Translations under genes and position numbers: made by a program
In this document: positions 1 to 8,394 of the stretch, piece by piece
How the letters are laid out: each line of letters opens with the position of its first letter
How positions within the stretch are numbered: position 1 is the first letter of the stretch
The notes under the pieces: model-generated
What the model was told of the DNA's origin: nothing
The model's input: the letters and a program-made list of their open reading frames with translations, nothing else
The model's database searches: none
From: Anaeroplasma sp902783745
GTDB taxonomy: Bacteria; Bacillota_I; Bacilli_A; Acholeplasmatales; Anaeroplasmataceae
Length of the DNA: 64,000 nt
Direction: 5' to 3'
Assembly: GCA_946617655.1 (NCBI GenBank)
Contig: CAMOKL010000005.1
Location: forward strand, 6,094 to 70,093

Positions 1-1750
1 TTTCTTTTTGTGTGTTAGTCTTTGTTAAATTTATTGCATCAATATCTGTAGAAATTAATACAGGTATGATAATTGGGCTTCGCTTTATTTCTTTATAAAC
101 ATAATGAGAAACTTCTGTTTTTATTGCGTTTTTGAATTCTGCCCAGTTAATAAATTTAGTGATTAGATATTTAGATGATACTAAATAGAATATTTGTTTA
201 ATATTCTTTTCCATATCTTCTCCATCTTTTGCAAAGCTAAATCCTTTTGCAACAATTTCAGGACCAACAATAACTGATTTAGTACGTGGATTTATAGATG
301 CAGATATTAGTATTAAGCCATCATTACTTAAAAGTTCACGATCACGCATTACTACATCAGATACATCCTTTAATTCCTTACCATCAATTAAAACCTCACC
401 GCATATAACTTCTCCTGTGATTCCCTTATATTTACCACCATCAAATGTGATAACATCACCACAGTCTAATATTAATATATGCTTATCATCATATCCTACA
501 CATTTCGCAACAGTAGTTAAGGCATATTGATGACGATATTCACCAATAATTGGTACAATAAATCTTGGCTTTAAGATATTTATCATTTCTTTTATTTCTT
601 CTCTGTTTGCGTCAGGAGATAAAAGTAGGTTAGAACCGAAAGTTTTAACATTTGATGTTACATGATAAATAATATCTAATGTCTTAGATGCCATTTTTTC
701 AGTACCTAATACAGGATTTGTTAAAACTACAATTGTATCATTCTTCTCTAAATGAATTAATCTATCAATTCCTTTAGTCATACGTTGTAGCATAAAATAT
801 GGTTCATGTCTTTCACCTGTTACTAATACAACAAGGTTTTCATCATTATTCATATTTTTATCATCAATATATCTTAATTGAACAAATGCATCTCCAGGTA
901 AGTAGCCTAGATTAATTGCTTCTTTTACAAGCTTTTGTGTTTTAACACCTAATACTGCAACCTTTTTATTGTTTTCTAATGCAATTTTTACAATCATTTG
1001 AATTCTTAAAATATCACTTGAGAATAATGAGAATATGATTCTATTATGTGTTTGTGTAATTATATTAGTTAATCTTAATTTAAATTCAAGAATTGAGCCT
1101 CTTGATTGTTCATTCATAGCACCAAGAGATTCTGTGAATAATGCTAACACCTTATCTTTTGCAAATATCGCAAGAGATTTAAACATATGAGCGTAATCAA
1201 TATTTGAATTTTGATCAAAATTATAATTAGCTGTATATATTAAATAACCATCTTCAGTTTTTATTGCGATACCTAAGCATTCAGGAATATTATGTGATAC
1301 TTCAAAGAAACGAATTTCAACATTACCAAATTCAAGTTTTGTTCTTGAAGTAACAACATGTAATAATTCATCAGGATGAATTACTTTATCATCAGCTAAT
1401 CTATCTTTTAATACCTCAAGTGTATAATTTGAGCCATAGATTTGTAGCTTATAATTAGGATTAGCATCAATTCCAGCTTCACTATCACCATTCATTAATT
1501 TAGTAATTAAATGTGAAACACCACCTATATGGTCTTGATGTGCATGTGATAAGAATAATCCAACAATTCTATCTCTATTTTCTAATAGATATGTATAGTC
1601 ATTTATTACAATATCTACACCATGTAAGTCTGCGGTTGGCATTTTATTACCACAATCCATTATAAAAATCTTATTATCAATATCTGCAACGTATAAATTT
1701 TTACCATCCTCTTGAACACCGCCAAGAGCGAAAAAGTTAATTTTACTCAT
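1..1750 (-). CDS. RNase J-family protein (partial, C-terminus off window)
   Basis: Metallo-beta-lactamase/beta-CASP ribonuclease of the RNase J type; about 583 codons are visible and the stop lies beyond base 1. Translated by eye from the ATG at 1750. The N-terminal metal motif SHAHQDHIGG (around residue 65) and the next histidine (FFEVSHNIPE) are present. Three later motifs are altered: the usual TGDFKFD reads TANYNFD, the SGHA-type motif reads SPDA, and PVHGE reads PIIGE. By family knowledge these positions hold metal- and phosphate-binding residues, so activity may be weak or lost, as in RNase J2-type partners. The SD (AAGGAG) sits about 17 bases before the ATG, unusually far. An in-frame TAA lies just upstream, so no earlier start is possible. 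A full-length catalytic paralogue would be expected elsewhere in the genome. Confidence 0.85.
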   Translation of the reverse strand, partial: MSKINFFALGGVQEDGKNLYVADIDNKIFIMDCGNKMPTADLHGVDIVINDYTYLLENRDRIVGLFLSHAHQDHIGGVSHLITKLMNGDSEAGIDANPNYKLQIYGSNYTLEVLKDRLADDKVIHPDELLHVVTSRTKLEFGNVEIRFFEVSHNIPECLGIAIKTEDGYLIYTANYNFDQNSNIDYAHMFKSLAIFAKDKVLALFTESLGAMNEQSRGSILEFKLRLTNIITQTHNRIIFSLFSSDILRIQMIVKIALENNKKVAVLGVKTQKLVKEAINLGYLPGDAFVQLRYIDDKNMNNDENLVVLVTGERHEPYFMLQRMTKGIDRLIHLEKNDTIVVLTNPVLGTEKMASKTLDIIYHVTSNVKTFGSNLLLSPDANREEIKEMINILKPRFIVPIIGEYRHQYALTTVAKCVGYDDKHILILDCGDVITFDGGKYKGITGEVICGEVLIDGKELKDVSDVVMRDRELLSNDGLILISASINPRTKSVIVGPEIVAKGFSFAKDGEDMEKNIKQIFYLVSSKYLITKFINWAEFKNAIKTEVSHYVYKEIKRSPIIIPVLISTDIDAINLTKTNTQKE

Positions 1751-1852
1751 AAAAAGTTAAAATTCTACTCCTTTCCATTAATTTGTTTATTAAAATCGTA
1801 TACTAACCTTTATTTATTATATATTAAAAAGTATTAAATAACAAGGAATTTA

Positions 1853-1888
1853 AGGCAAAAAGAAAGCCACCAAAATTAAATTGATGGC
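1853..1888 (-). terminator. Intrinsic terminator of the CBM20 gene
   Basis: Read on the minus strand, GCCATCAA pairs with TTGGTGGC (one G-U pair) around an AT loop, followed by a T-rich run. It lies directly after the stop of the CBM20 gene. Confidence 0.7.
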
Positions 1889-1899
1889 AACAAAAACAA

Positions 1900-2202
1900 C
1901 TACTTATTGAAGTTATTTACTGTTAAATCAACTACTAATCCTTTTACTGCAACTACACTATGGTTTTGAATTTCTTCTCCCCATTCGCCCTTTTCAACAT
2001 ATTCATAGCTCTTACCTCTTATGAATTTAAATTCAATTGTTGAAAGGTTTTCAAATAATTTTGATGTTGTAAAAACATCTCCATTCTTTTCAAGCTTAAC
2101 AGCGTTCTTTGGATCCCATTCACCAAGATTCTTTGTTGAGCCTACAAGATATAATGTTTTAGCATTAGCCTTAACATTAAAAGTAACTTTTACATTTGCC
2201 AT
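1900..2202 (-). CDS. Stand-alone CBM20-like starch-binding protein
   Basis: 100 residues making up one carbohydrate-binding module and nothing else. The start VTFNVKANAKTLYLVGS followed by LGEWDPKNAVKL matches the CBM20 pattern of N-terminal strands and the WDP/KA..L segment, and FEFKFIRG-like strands follow. There is no signal peptide, so the product should stay in the cytoplasm. No catalytic domain is attached, while CBM20 is normally fused to amylases or glucanotransferases. The start is supported by AAGGAG seven bases before the ATG. Inference: a small glycogen- or alpha-glucan-binding protein. The single-gene unit has its own promoter and terminator and is divergent from recU. Confidence 0.75.
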   Translation of the reverse strand: MANVKVTFNVKANAKTLYLVGSTKNLGEWDPKNAVKLEKNGDVFTTSKLFENLSTIEFKFIRGKSYEYVEKGEWGEEIQNHSVVAVKGLVVDLTVNNFNK

Positions 2203-2241
2203 AACTTTATCTCCTTTTTTAAATTAATATAATTCTTATAC

Positions 2242-2269
2242 ATTATAATATAGTTTTTTTCATTTGAAA
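2242..2269 (-). promoter_or_regulatory. Promoter of the CBM20 gene
   Basis: On the minus strand, TTTCAA, 16 bases, TATAAT. The -35 hexamer occupies the same bases as the -35 (TTGAAA) of the divergent recU promoter. Confidence 0.5.
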
Positions 2270-2293
2270 TTTAAAAACGTTTACATTTATGAT
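2264..2293 (+). promoter_or_regulatory. Promoter of recU
   Basis: TTGAAA (2264-2269), 18 bases, TATGAT (2288-2293), about 23 bases before the recU ATG. Confidence 0.5.
2272..2286. promoter_or_regulatory. Catabolite-responsive (cre)-like site
   Basis: The minus strand reads ATGTAAACGTTTTTA, one mismatch from the cre consensus WTGNAANCGNWNNCW. It lies between the two divergent promoters, just upstream of the starch-binding gene, where CcpA control would make sense. The match alone is weak in AT-rich DNA. Confidence 0.3.
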
Positions 2294-2316
2294 AAAATAT
2301 TTTTGGTGATATTAAA

Positions 2317-2970
2317 ATGAAATTCCCTTCCGGTGTAAAAAAGAATGAAACTATAAAACATGCAACTAAAAATGAAGCTATTAAAAGTAAAGATTCAAAA
2401 AAGAAAAACTTAGGTAAAGCAAATCTAGGTATGAATCTTGAAGAGATGATTAATGAATCTAACACTTATTATTTAGTTAATGATATTGCAGTAATACATA
2501 AAAAGCCTACTCCTATTCAAATTGTAAAAGTTGATTATCCTTCACGTACAAAAGCGGTAATAACTGAGGCTTATTATAAAACACCTTCAACAACAGACTA
2601 TAATGGGTTATATAAAGGTAAATATATTGATTTTGATGCGAAAGAAAATCATAATAAAACAGCTTTCCCTTTAGCAAACATTCATCCACATCAAGTTAAC
2701 CATTTAAGAATGATTGCAAAGCATGGTGGTATTGCGTTTATGATAATTTCATTTAATCAATATAATGAGTTTTATTTTGTACCTATTGATTTAATATTAG
2801 AATATTGGGATAAAGCGTATAATAATGGTGAAAGAAAATCTATACCTTATTCTATATTCAAAGAGAATTGTCATTTAATTAAAGAAGGATATATGCCTAG
2901 ACTTAATTATTTAAAGACAATAGACGAATTATATTTTAATAATGATAATAAAAATTTAGAAATTAAGTAA
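2317..2970 (+). CDS. recU: Holliday junction resolvase RecU
   Basis: Cuts Holliday junctions in recombination and chromosome segregation. 217 residues, the usual RecU length. After a lysine-rich N-terminal tail of about 35 residues come the family blocks: GMNLEEMINESN, VIHKKPTPIQIVKVDYP, then the nuclease core STTDYNGLYKGKYIDFDAKE with the Asp and the Glu-x-Lys-type catalytic residues, and FPLANIHPHQ. The C-terminal GYMPRLNYLK is also typical. RBS GGTGAT is weak. In many Bacillota recU pairs with a penicillin-binding protein gene; here it stands alone with its own promoter and terminator. Confidence 0.95.
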   Translation: MKFPSGVKKNETIKHATKNEAIKSKDSKKKNLGKANLGMNLEEMINESNTYYLVNDIAVIHKKPTPIQIVKVDYPSRTKAVITEAYYKTPSTTDYNGLYKGKYIDFDAKENHNKTAFPLANIHPHQVNHLRMIAKHGGIAFMIISFNQYNEFYFVPIDLILEYWDKAYNNGERKSIPYSIFKENCHLIKEGYMPRLNYLKTIDELYFNNDNKNLEIK

Positions 2971-2994
2971 GCCATGAATCACATGGCTTTTTTT
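2971..2994 (+). terminator. recU terminator
   Basis: GCCATG-aatca-CATGGC followed by seven T, directly at the recU stop. Confidence 0.85.
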
Positions 2995-3000
2995 AATCAA

Positions 3001-3028
3001 AAAAAAAGGTGGTAATTATCTTACCACC
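3001..3028 (-). terminator. pta terminator
   Basis: On the minus strand, GGTGGTAA-gataa-TTACCACC followed by a T run. It converges with the recU terminator. Confidence 0.85.
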
Positions 3029-3052
3029 AAATTTTAATATATTAATTTAGGA

Positions 3053-4075
3053 TTATTCAGCCATACCAGCTGTAATGATAGCCATCTTATAAACTTCATC
3101 AGCGTTGCATCCACGAGATAAGTCGTTGATTGGAGCATTTAAGCCTTGAAGAATAGGACCATATGCTTCATATCCACCTAATCTTTGAGCAATCTTGTAA
3201 CCAATGTTACCAGCTTCGATTAGAGGGAAGATAAATGTATTAGCTTGACCTGCAACCTTAGAATCAGGACACTTAGTCTTAGCAACTACTGGAGAAACAG
3301 CAGCATCGAATTGGAATTCACCATCGATAACTAGGTTAGGATCCTTCTTACGAGCTTCAATTACTGCATCATGAGATAATTGAACTGTACCACCCTTACC
3401 AGAGCCATAAGTTGAGAATGATAATACTGCAACCTTTGGATCAATTCCGAAGTATGCAGCTGTCTTAGCTGATTCAACAGCAACTTCTGCAAGCTTTTCA
3501 GCTGCCTTAACCTTAACTTCACCAGTTTCCTTATCAACTGTATCTTGGTAATCAATATTGATTGCGCAGTCACCCATTGCGATTCTTTCTTCAACTCCGT
3601 CCTTTTCACGAACTAGAATAAATACTGAAGAAACTAGGTTAGCACCCTTCTTAGTCTTTACTAATTGTAATGCTGGTCTTACTGTATCAGCAGTTGAATA
3701 AGTAGCACCACCAAGTAATGCATCAGCCTTACCCATCTTAACTAACATTGTACCAAAGTAGTTAGACTTCTTTAATGATGCAGCACAATCTTCAGCTGAC
3801 ATCTTGCCCTTTCTTAATTCAACCATAGTATTAACCATTTCATCGAATCCTTCATATGTTAAAGGGTCTAAGATTTGAGCCTTAGAAACATCAAATCCAC
3901 CTTGCTTTGCTGCAGCCTTAACTGCATCAACATTACCACAAAGGATAACATCCATTAAGTCTTCTTTTAATAATCTTGATGCTGCAGATAAAATTCTAGC
4001 ATCAGTACCTTCTGTAAATACAATAGTCTTTCTTTTAGCCTTTAAGTTAGCTAATAACTTATCAAACATACCCAT
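3053..4075 (-). CDS. pta: Phosphate acetyltransferase
   Basis: Interconverts acetyl-CoA and acetyl phosphate, the first step of ATP-yielding acetate production. 340 residues, the normal length for the compact single-domain Pta of Bacillota. Visible family blocks are IVFTEGTDARIL near the N-terminus, the central ALLGGATYSTADTVRPALQL, and the C-terminal NTFIFPLIEAGNIGYKIAQRLGG. RBS AGGAGG is well placed. No ackA is adjacent. It has its own promoter, a leader hairpin (4121-4137) and a terminator. The codons look translationally optimised (many TTA/AAG, few rare codons), consistent with high expression. Confidence 0.96.
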   Translation of the reverse strand: MGMFDKLLANLKAKRKTIVFTEGTDARILSAASRLLKEDLMDVILCGNVDAVKAAAKQGGFDVSKAQILDPLTYEGFDEMVNTMVELRKGKMSAEDCAASLKKSNYFGTMLVKMGKADALLGGATYSTADTVRPALQLVKTKKGANLVSSVFILVREKDGVEERIAMGDCAINIDYQDTVDKETGEVKVKAAEKLAEVAVESAKTAAYFGIDPKVAVLSFSTYGSGKGGTVQLSHDAVIEARKKDPNLVIDGEFQFDAAVSPVVAKTKCPDSKVAGQANTFIFPLIEAGNIGYKIAQRLGGYEAYGPILQGLNAPINDLSRGCNADEVYKMAIITAGMAE

Positions 4076-4150
4076 TTTTAATATCCTCCTAAAGAAATTG
4101 TTATATGTTATGATTCTTCTAAATCTATATTAGATTTAAAACCATTACTT

Positions 4151-4179
4151 ATTTTATCTTTTTTTGATAAATAAGTCAA
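4151..4179 (-). promoter_or_regulatory. Promoter of pta
   Basis: On the minus strand, TTGACT, 17 bases, TAAAAT, about 75 bases before the start. The leader holds a 7-bp hairpin (AAATCTA/TAGATTT, 4121-4137). Confidence 0.65.
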
Positions 4180-4258
4180 TAAAGGCAAAAGAACTTATAC
4201 CCATTTTCGATGATATTTTAAGACATAATTAAAAATCATTAATGATAATAAGATAAAA

Positions 4259-4284
4259 GCATACAAGACGAACGTCTCATATGC
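4259..4284 (-). terminator. Terminator after the 97-residue gene
   Basis: On the minus strand, GCATA..AGAC-gttc-GTCT..TATGC followed by TTTTATCTT. It closes the transcription unit of the small gene ending at 4308. Confidence 0.75.
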
Positions 4285-4307
4285 TTAGTGCAAACCGTAA
4301 AAAAATA

Positions 4308-4601
4308 TTATTCTTTAAAATCAACTTTAAATTTTATCTTTGATATTATTTCTTTGGCTTTATCGTATTTAGCTCTAAAGGCAATTCTTTTTTCAAAAAT
4401 GGATTTTCCTTTAAAGCGAATATAAAAGGCAACTGGTGCTTCCATACCACCATAAGTTAAAAAATAATTTTTCAAACTCCATTTTGCATAAGAAATACTT
4501 TTAATATCACACATATAAATGGTTTTTGATGTTTTTTTAAAGGTTATTTTGTCACAAAATAATATTATTTTCTTATTTTCAAACAAAATCATTTCACTCA
4601 T
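4308..4601 (-). CDS. Small hypothetical protein, candidate Rhs immunity protein
   Basis: 97 residues, soluble, strand-rich, lysine- and phenylalanine-rich; I recognise no family. RBS GGGGGA lies six bases before the ATG. It begins 12 bases after the stop of an Rhs C-terminal remnant. In Rhs/polymorphic-toxin loci the gene directly after the toxin tip usually encodes the immunity protein, so that role is inferred from position only. Confidence 0.6.
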   Translation of the reverse strand: MSEMILFENKKIILFCDKITFKKTSKTIYMCDIKSISYAKWSLKNYFLTYGGMEAPVAFYIRFKGKSIFEKRIAFRAKYDKAKEIISKIKFKVDFKE

Positions 4602-4613
4602 AATTTCCCCCAG

Positions 4614-5042
4614 TTAAAACCATAATCCAATTAAATTACTAGTTACATTTTCTAATCCAAAATATGATATTTTAGCTAAACCATTCACAAAAGAATAGGT
4701 TGCCCTTGCTGCAATATACAAATTATATGCATTTTGATAATTTCCAAGTGCGGTACCTAAAGCATTTGCAATATTCGCACCGCCAGCTACTGATGCAGCA
4801 AAACTTCCACCTAGGCCTGCCGCAATTGCTCCTCCAAGACCTGCAGTACCAATTGTCAATGCAACTGCTAAAACTATTAGTGCACCACCAATAACCCATT
4901 TTAGCCATTCAGGCATGTGCCCGTCTCCATCAGAATACATCACAGGATTGTTATTACAATATGTAAATAAATCCAATCCACCAAGTGTTTTATAATTTTG
5001 AATCTCTATTTCTTCATTCTCTAAAATTCTTTGTATTCTTAA
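4614..5042 (-). pseudogene. Rhs C-terminal remnant 1 (core end plus hydrophobic tip)
   Basis: The open frame begins right after an in-frame TGA (5043-5045), with a TAA further up (5070-5072). It reads NYKTLGGLDLFTYCNNNPVM, the hallmark end of the Rhs repeat-associated core, then DGDGHMP and a tip of about 100 residues rich in Gly and Ala with long hydrophobic stretches. The only start is a TTG inside the core motif, so this is a 5'-truncated fragment. Bases 4938-4996 match 6091-6149 of the next Rhs remnant at 57 of 59 positions. Likely an orphan C-terminal module displaced by recombination. Confidence 0.75.
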
Positions 5043-5069
5043 TCAATTTTTTTCATATGCATAATTTTT

Positions 5070-5425
5070 TTAAAACATATTTTTTCCAACTAATATGAAC
5101 TTCATAATTACACCACTAAAAAGCCAAACGCCAAAATAAATAGGTATAAAATATTTAATGAAGATAAATCCAATGCCTAAATTTGATAATATTACTATTA
5201 TTATAGATACAATAAGAGCTAAAAAAAATAAATAATATTAAAGTACGCAACCATTTTTAGCTTAGGAGTTACAGATTTATTAAGATAGATAAGATTCAAT
5301 TTTGATTCTGGCTTAATTTCTTGCTTCTTTAAGGTTTCTTCAGAACATTCATCCCAATTAGTAGGAAACAGTATAGTACCAAAATAAGTTAAAAAATTTA
5401 TAAGCCATATTATAATTATAGCCAT
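5070..5425 (-). pseudogene. Small membrane protein, frameshifted in a T8 tract; candidate immunity gene
   Basis: The ATG at 5425 has GGAG seven bases upstream (a GTG at 5437 is less likely). The first frame has a hydrophobic N-terminal segment and then reaches a stop in a run of eight T (minus strand) at about 5218-5229. In the next frame the protein continues as LALIVSIIIVILSNLGIG and further hydrophobic segments to TAA at 5070. One extra T restores a membrane protein of about 117 residues with three or so transmembrane helices. This may be a real mutation, a homopolymer sequencing error or slippage. It follows Rhs remnant 2, so an immunity role is inferred from position. Confidence 0.6.
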
Positions 5426-5466
5426 TATGCACTCCACTTAAAATCACCTACCATTTTCATAATAAA

Positions 5467-6558
5467 TTACAATGCTAATGAAGAAACAAAAGTTGATGCA
5501 GCTAATTTAGCTAAATTTTTTGTTGTTAACCTAAAAATTATATTTGGTATAGCTTTTGATGCCAATTCTAAAAATTGTTTACCATATATATTAAACACTC
5601 CTGCATAACCTCTATTATATAAATTTCCTGCAAGATATTTATTTGTCGCATTATATAAAATTCTAAATGTTTTATTTACTTCTTTATTTTTTAGTAGGCT
5701 CTTAGCTATTGCTTTTGAATTTTGTGAACCAGCACCGCCAACAAACATTCCAACAAAAAAATTAGCTATTCCTAAAATTGCAGCTTTGCCCCAATTTATA
5801 TCTTCAATTTTTCCATTCGAAGATATAATATCACTTGCTACACTTCCTAAAAAGCCAAGTCCACCAGAAATAAGCCCCGAAGCAAATGCACCAAGTCCAC
5901 TCGCAGCTACCAAACCACTTATAGCACCAATGGAACCATCAACCAATACTTGCCAACCATTTATATTATTAAAACCATTAAATATTCCTTGCGTTACTAC
6001 GCTAACACCTGCACCTATAACAGCACCAACTATTGCACCTATAATTAATGCTGATAAACTAATTACAGCATTCCCCTCAGGATCAATATTCATCACAGGA
6101 TTGTTATTACAATGTGTAAATAAATTCAATCCACCAAGTGTTTTATAATCTAGATATTCTATTCCATCCATTGATATAAATCTCATTGTATTTGAATCAT
6201 AATATCTACTATTAAGATAATATAATTCAGTTTCTTTATCATAATAATATGATCTATATCTTATTGGATTTATATCTGCAATACCTTCTTCATTTATTAT
6301 TATACAACATTTTCCATAAACATCATAAGAATATTTTGCATATACATTATATTCTTCATCTATTACTTCTATTACATCATTAAATATATTCTTAATATAA
6401 TGATAATTTTTATTATTTAATGTAAATCCTTCTATTCCATTAATACCATAATTATAAATAATCTCATATTCATTGCACAAAATAGCACTACTATTATTTA
6501 TAATTGATGAATTATCAATAATGCTACTTGAATTCCCTCTCCAATTAAATTTTAAATT
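5467..6558 (-). pseudogene. Rhs repeat-associated core protein, 5'-truncated (remnant 2)
   Basis: The frame is open from after TAG at 6561 to the TAA at 5467, with only a TTG (6480) as possible start. It carries the Rhs/YD core: YDVYGKC, RYRSYYYDKETELYYLNSRYYDSNTMRFISMD and LNLFTHCNNNPVMNIDPEGN. A C-terminal tip of about 200 residues follows: glycine-rich and hydrophobic over the first 100, then a basic helical tail. Full Rhs proteins exceed 1000 residues, so most of the repeat shell is missing. The terminator of the exporter operon lies immediately upstream and no promoter is visible, so expression is doubtful. Confidence 0.8.
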
Positions 6559-6581
6559 CTATAATTTTTTCAAAAAAAATC

Positions 6582-6609
6582 TCACGAGTTTTACAAATTC
6601 TCATGAGAT
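6582..6609 (-). terminator. Terminator of the marR-ABC operon
   Basis: On the minus strand, TCTCATGAG pairs with CTCGTGAGA (one G-T pair), then eight T, 12 bases past the stop of the second transporter gene. Confidence 0.85.
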
Positions 6610-6620
6610 ATAAAATATAT

Positions 6621-8393
6621 TTAATCAAATACAGCAAATTGTGAGTTATAAAGTTCTGAATAGAATCCATTTTTCTTTAATAATTCATTATGATTACCCA
6701 TTTCTACTATATCACCATTATTAATTACTAAAATAACATCAGCATTCTTAATAGTAGATAATCTATGTGCAATTACAAATGATGTTCTACCTATAGTAAG
6801 TTTATCCATTGCATTCTGAATTACAACTTCTGTTCTTGTATCAACATTAGATGTTGCTTCATCTAATATTAACATAGGAGCATCTTTTATAATCGCTCTT
6901 GCGATTGTAAGCTGCTGCTTTTGTCCTTCAGATAATGACATGTTACCAGATATTTTAGTATCAAGTCCATTAGGTAGTGAATTAATATAATGTGTTAATC
7001 CTACTGCATCAATCGCATTATTAATTGTCTCATCTTTAACATTTGGATTATTAAATACTAAATTTTCTTTAATAGTACCATCAAATAACCAAGTATCTTG
7101 TAATATCATATCAAAGCTTTCTCTTATGCTTTCACGTTTAATATTATTAATATTTAATCCATCAATTAAGATTTCTCCTGAATTAACATCATAAAATCTC
7201 ATTAATAAATTAACTATTGTAGTCTTACCTGCACCTGTTGGTCCTACTATTGCAACCTTTTGTCCTCGCTTAATACTTGCGTTAAAATTATGTATTATTT
7301 CCTTATCAGGAACATATGAGAATTTAACATTTTTAAATGATACATCACCATTAATAACACTTGGTAATAAATCTTTATTATCTTCATTTGAAACTTCTTG
7401 TTCATCTAAGAATTCAAATACTCTTCTTGATGCAGCACTAGCTTGCTGCATAGATGTAATATTTTGACTTATACTTTGAAGTGGCTGAGTAAATAATCTA
7501 GCATAAATTGTAAATGATATTAATGTTCCTAATATTGCAACATCACTTTGTCCTTTTGAAATAAATATTGCAATACCAACAATAAATATTAATGAATATG
7601 CAAGGTTACCAGAAAAATTCATCATAGGCATCATTAAACCGCCTAGAAATTGACTTTTCCAGTTTGCATTGTATAGTTTTGTATTAATTCCTTTAAATCT
7701 TTTTAATTCCTGATTTTTAGCGTTATATGTAACAACTAATTGATGGTTAGTATATATTTCTTCTATATCAGAATTCATTTCTGCAAGCATTTGTTGTCTA
7801 CGATTGAAATGACGTTGTGAGAACATAGATACAATAAATAATCCAATAATACCAACTAGTGATGCTGAAATTGTAACTAAAGCTAAAATCCATGATGTAT
7901 AAAACATCATAAATACAACGCCTATAAATAATACTGTTGATGAAAATATTGATGCAAGTGATTGACTTAGTGATTGACCAATTGTATCAACATCATTTGT
8001 AACAACTGATAATATATTACCTCTTGCATGAGAATCAAAATATGATAAAGGTAATTTATTTAATTTATTATTAATATCAGTTCTTAATTCTTTTGAAAGC
8101 TTTTGTGTTACTATATTTGTTATTAAGCTTTGGAAATAACCTAATAATACACCTAGTGAATAAATTATTACTAAAGAAATTGCAATAGGTGTAAACTTAT
8201 CCATATCAAAAATATTATTTACTAATTCTTTTATTCTATTAGGTCCAATAATTGATGTAACACTTGAACCTATCGCAAGAATTATACCAATTATTAAGGC
8301 AGGAACATATCTTTTAGCATATATAAATAGCTTTTTTAAAGACTTAGTATCAAGCTTTTCTTTTTTCATAGGTCTTCTTCCATGTGGTGGCAT
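6621..8393 (-). CDS. ABC exporter half-transporter, catalytically complete subunit
   Basis: 590 residues: six-helix type IV exporter domain (about 20-330), then a nucleotide-binding domain with Walker A GPTGAGKTT, signature LSEGQKQQ, Walker B LILDEATSNVD with the catalytic Glu, and H-loop IAHRLS. The N-terminus MPPHGRRPMKK is typical of the second subunit of heterodimeric multidrug/peptide exporters. The ATG lies one base after the stop of the partner gene, with AAGGAGG inside the partner's end. Together they should form an inner-membrane heterodimer exporting a drug, lipid or peptide. Substrate unknown. Confidence 0.92.
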   Translation of the reverse strand: MPPHGRRPMKKEKLDTKSLKKLFIYAKRYVPALIIGIILAIGSSVTSIIGPNRIKELVNNIFDMDKFTPIAISLVIIYSLGVLLGYFQSLITNIVTQKLSKELRTDINNKLNKLPLSYFDSHARGNILSVVTNDVDTIGQSLSQSLASIFSSTVLFIGVVFMMFYTSWILALVTISASLVGIIGLFIVSMFSQRHFNRRQQMLAEMNSDIEEIYTNHQLVVTYNAKNQELKRFKGINTKLYNANWKSQFLGGLMMPMMNFSGNLAYSLIFIVGIAIFISKGQSDVAILGTLISFTIYARLFTQPLQSISQNITSMQQASAASRRVFEFLDEQEVSNEDNKDLLPSVINGDVSFKNVKFSYVPDKEIIHNFNASIKRGQKVAIVGPTGAGKTTIVNLLMRFYDVNSGEILIDGLNINNIKRESIRESFDMILQDTWLFDGTIKENLVFNNPNVKDETINNAIDAVGLTHYINSLPNGLDTKISGNMSLSEGQKQQLTIARAIIKDAPMLILDEATSNVDTRTEVVIQNAMDKLTIGRTSFVIAHRLSTIKNADVILVINNGDIVEMGNHNELLKKNGFYSELYNSQFAVFD

Positions 8394-8394
8394 A

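Noticed and set aside
5786..6148. 120-residue plus-strand ORF across the Rhs remnant
   Set aside because: It is proline/serine-rich, a mirror of the glycine-rich Rhs tip on the other strand, with no RBS.
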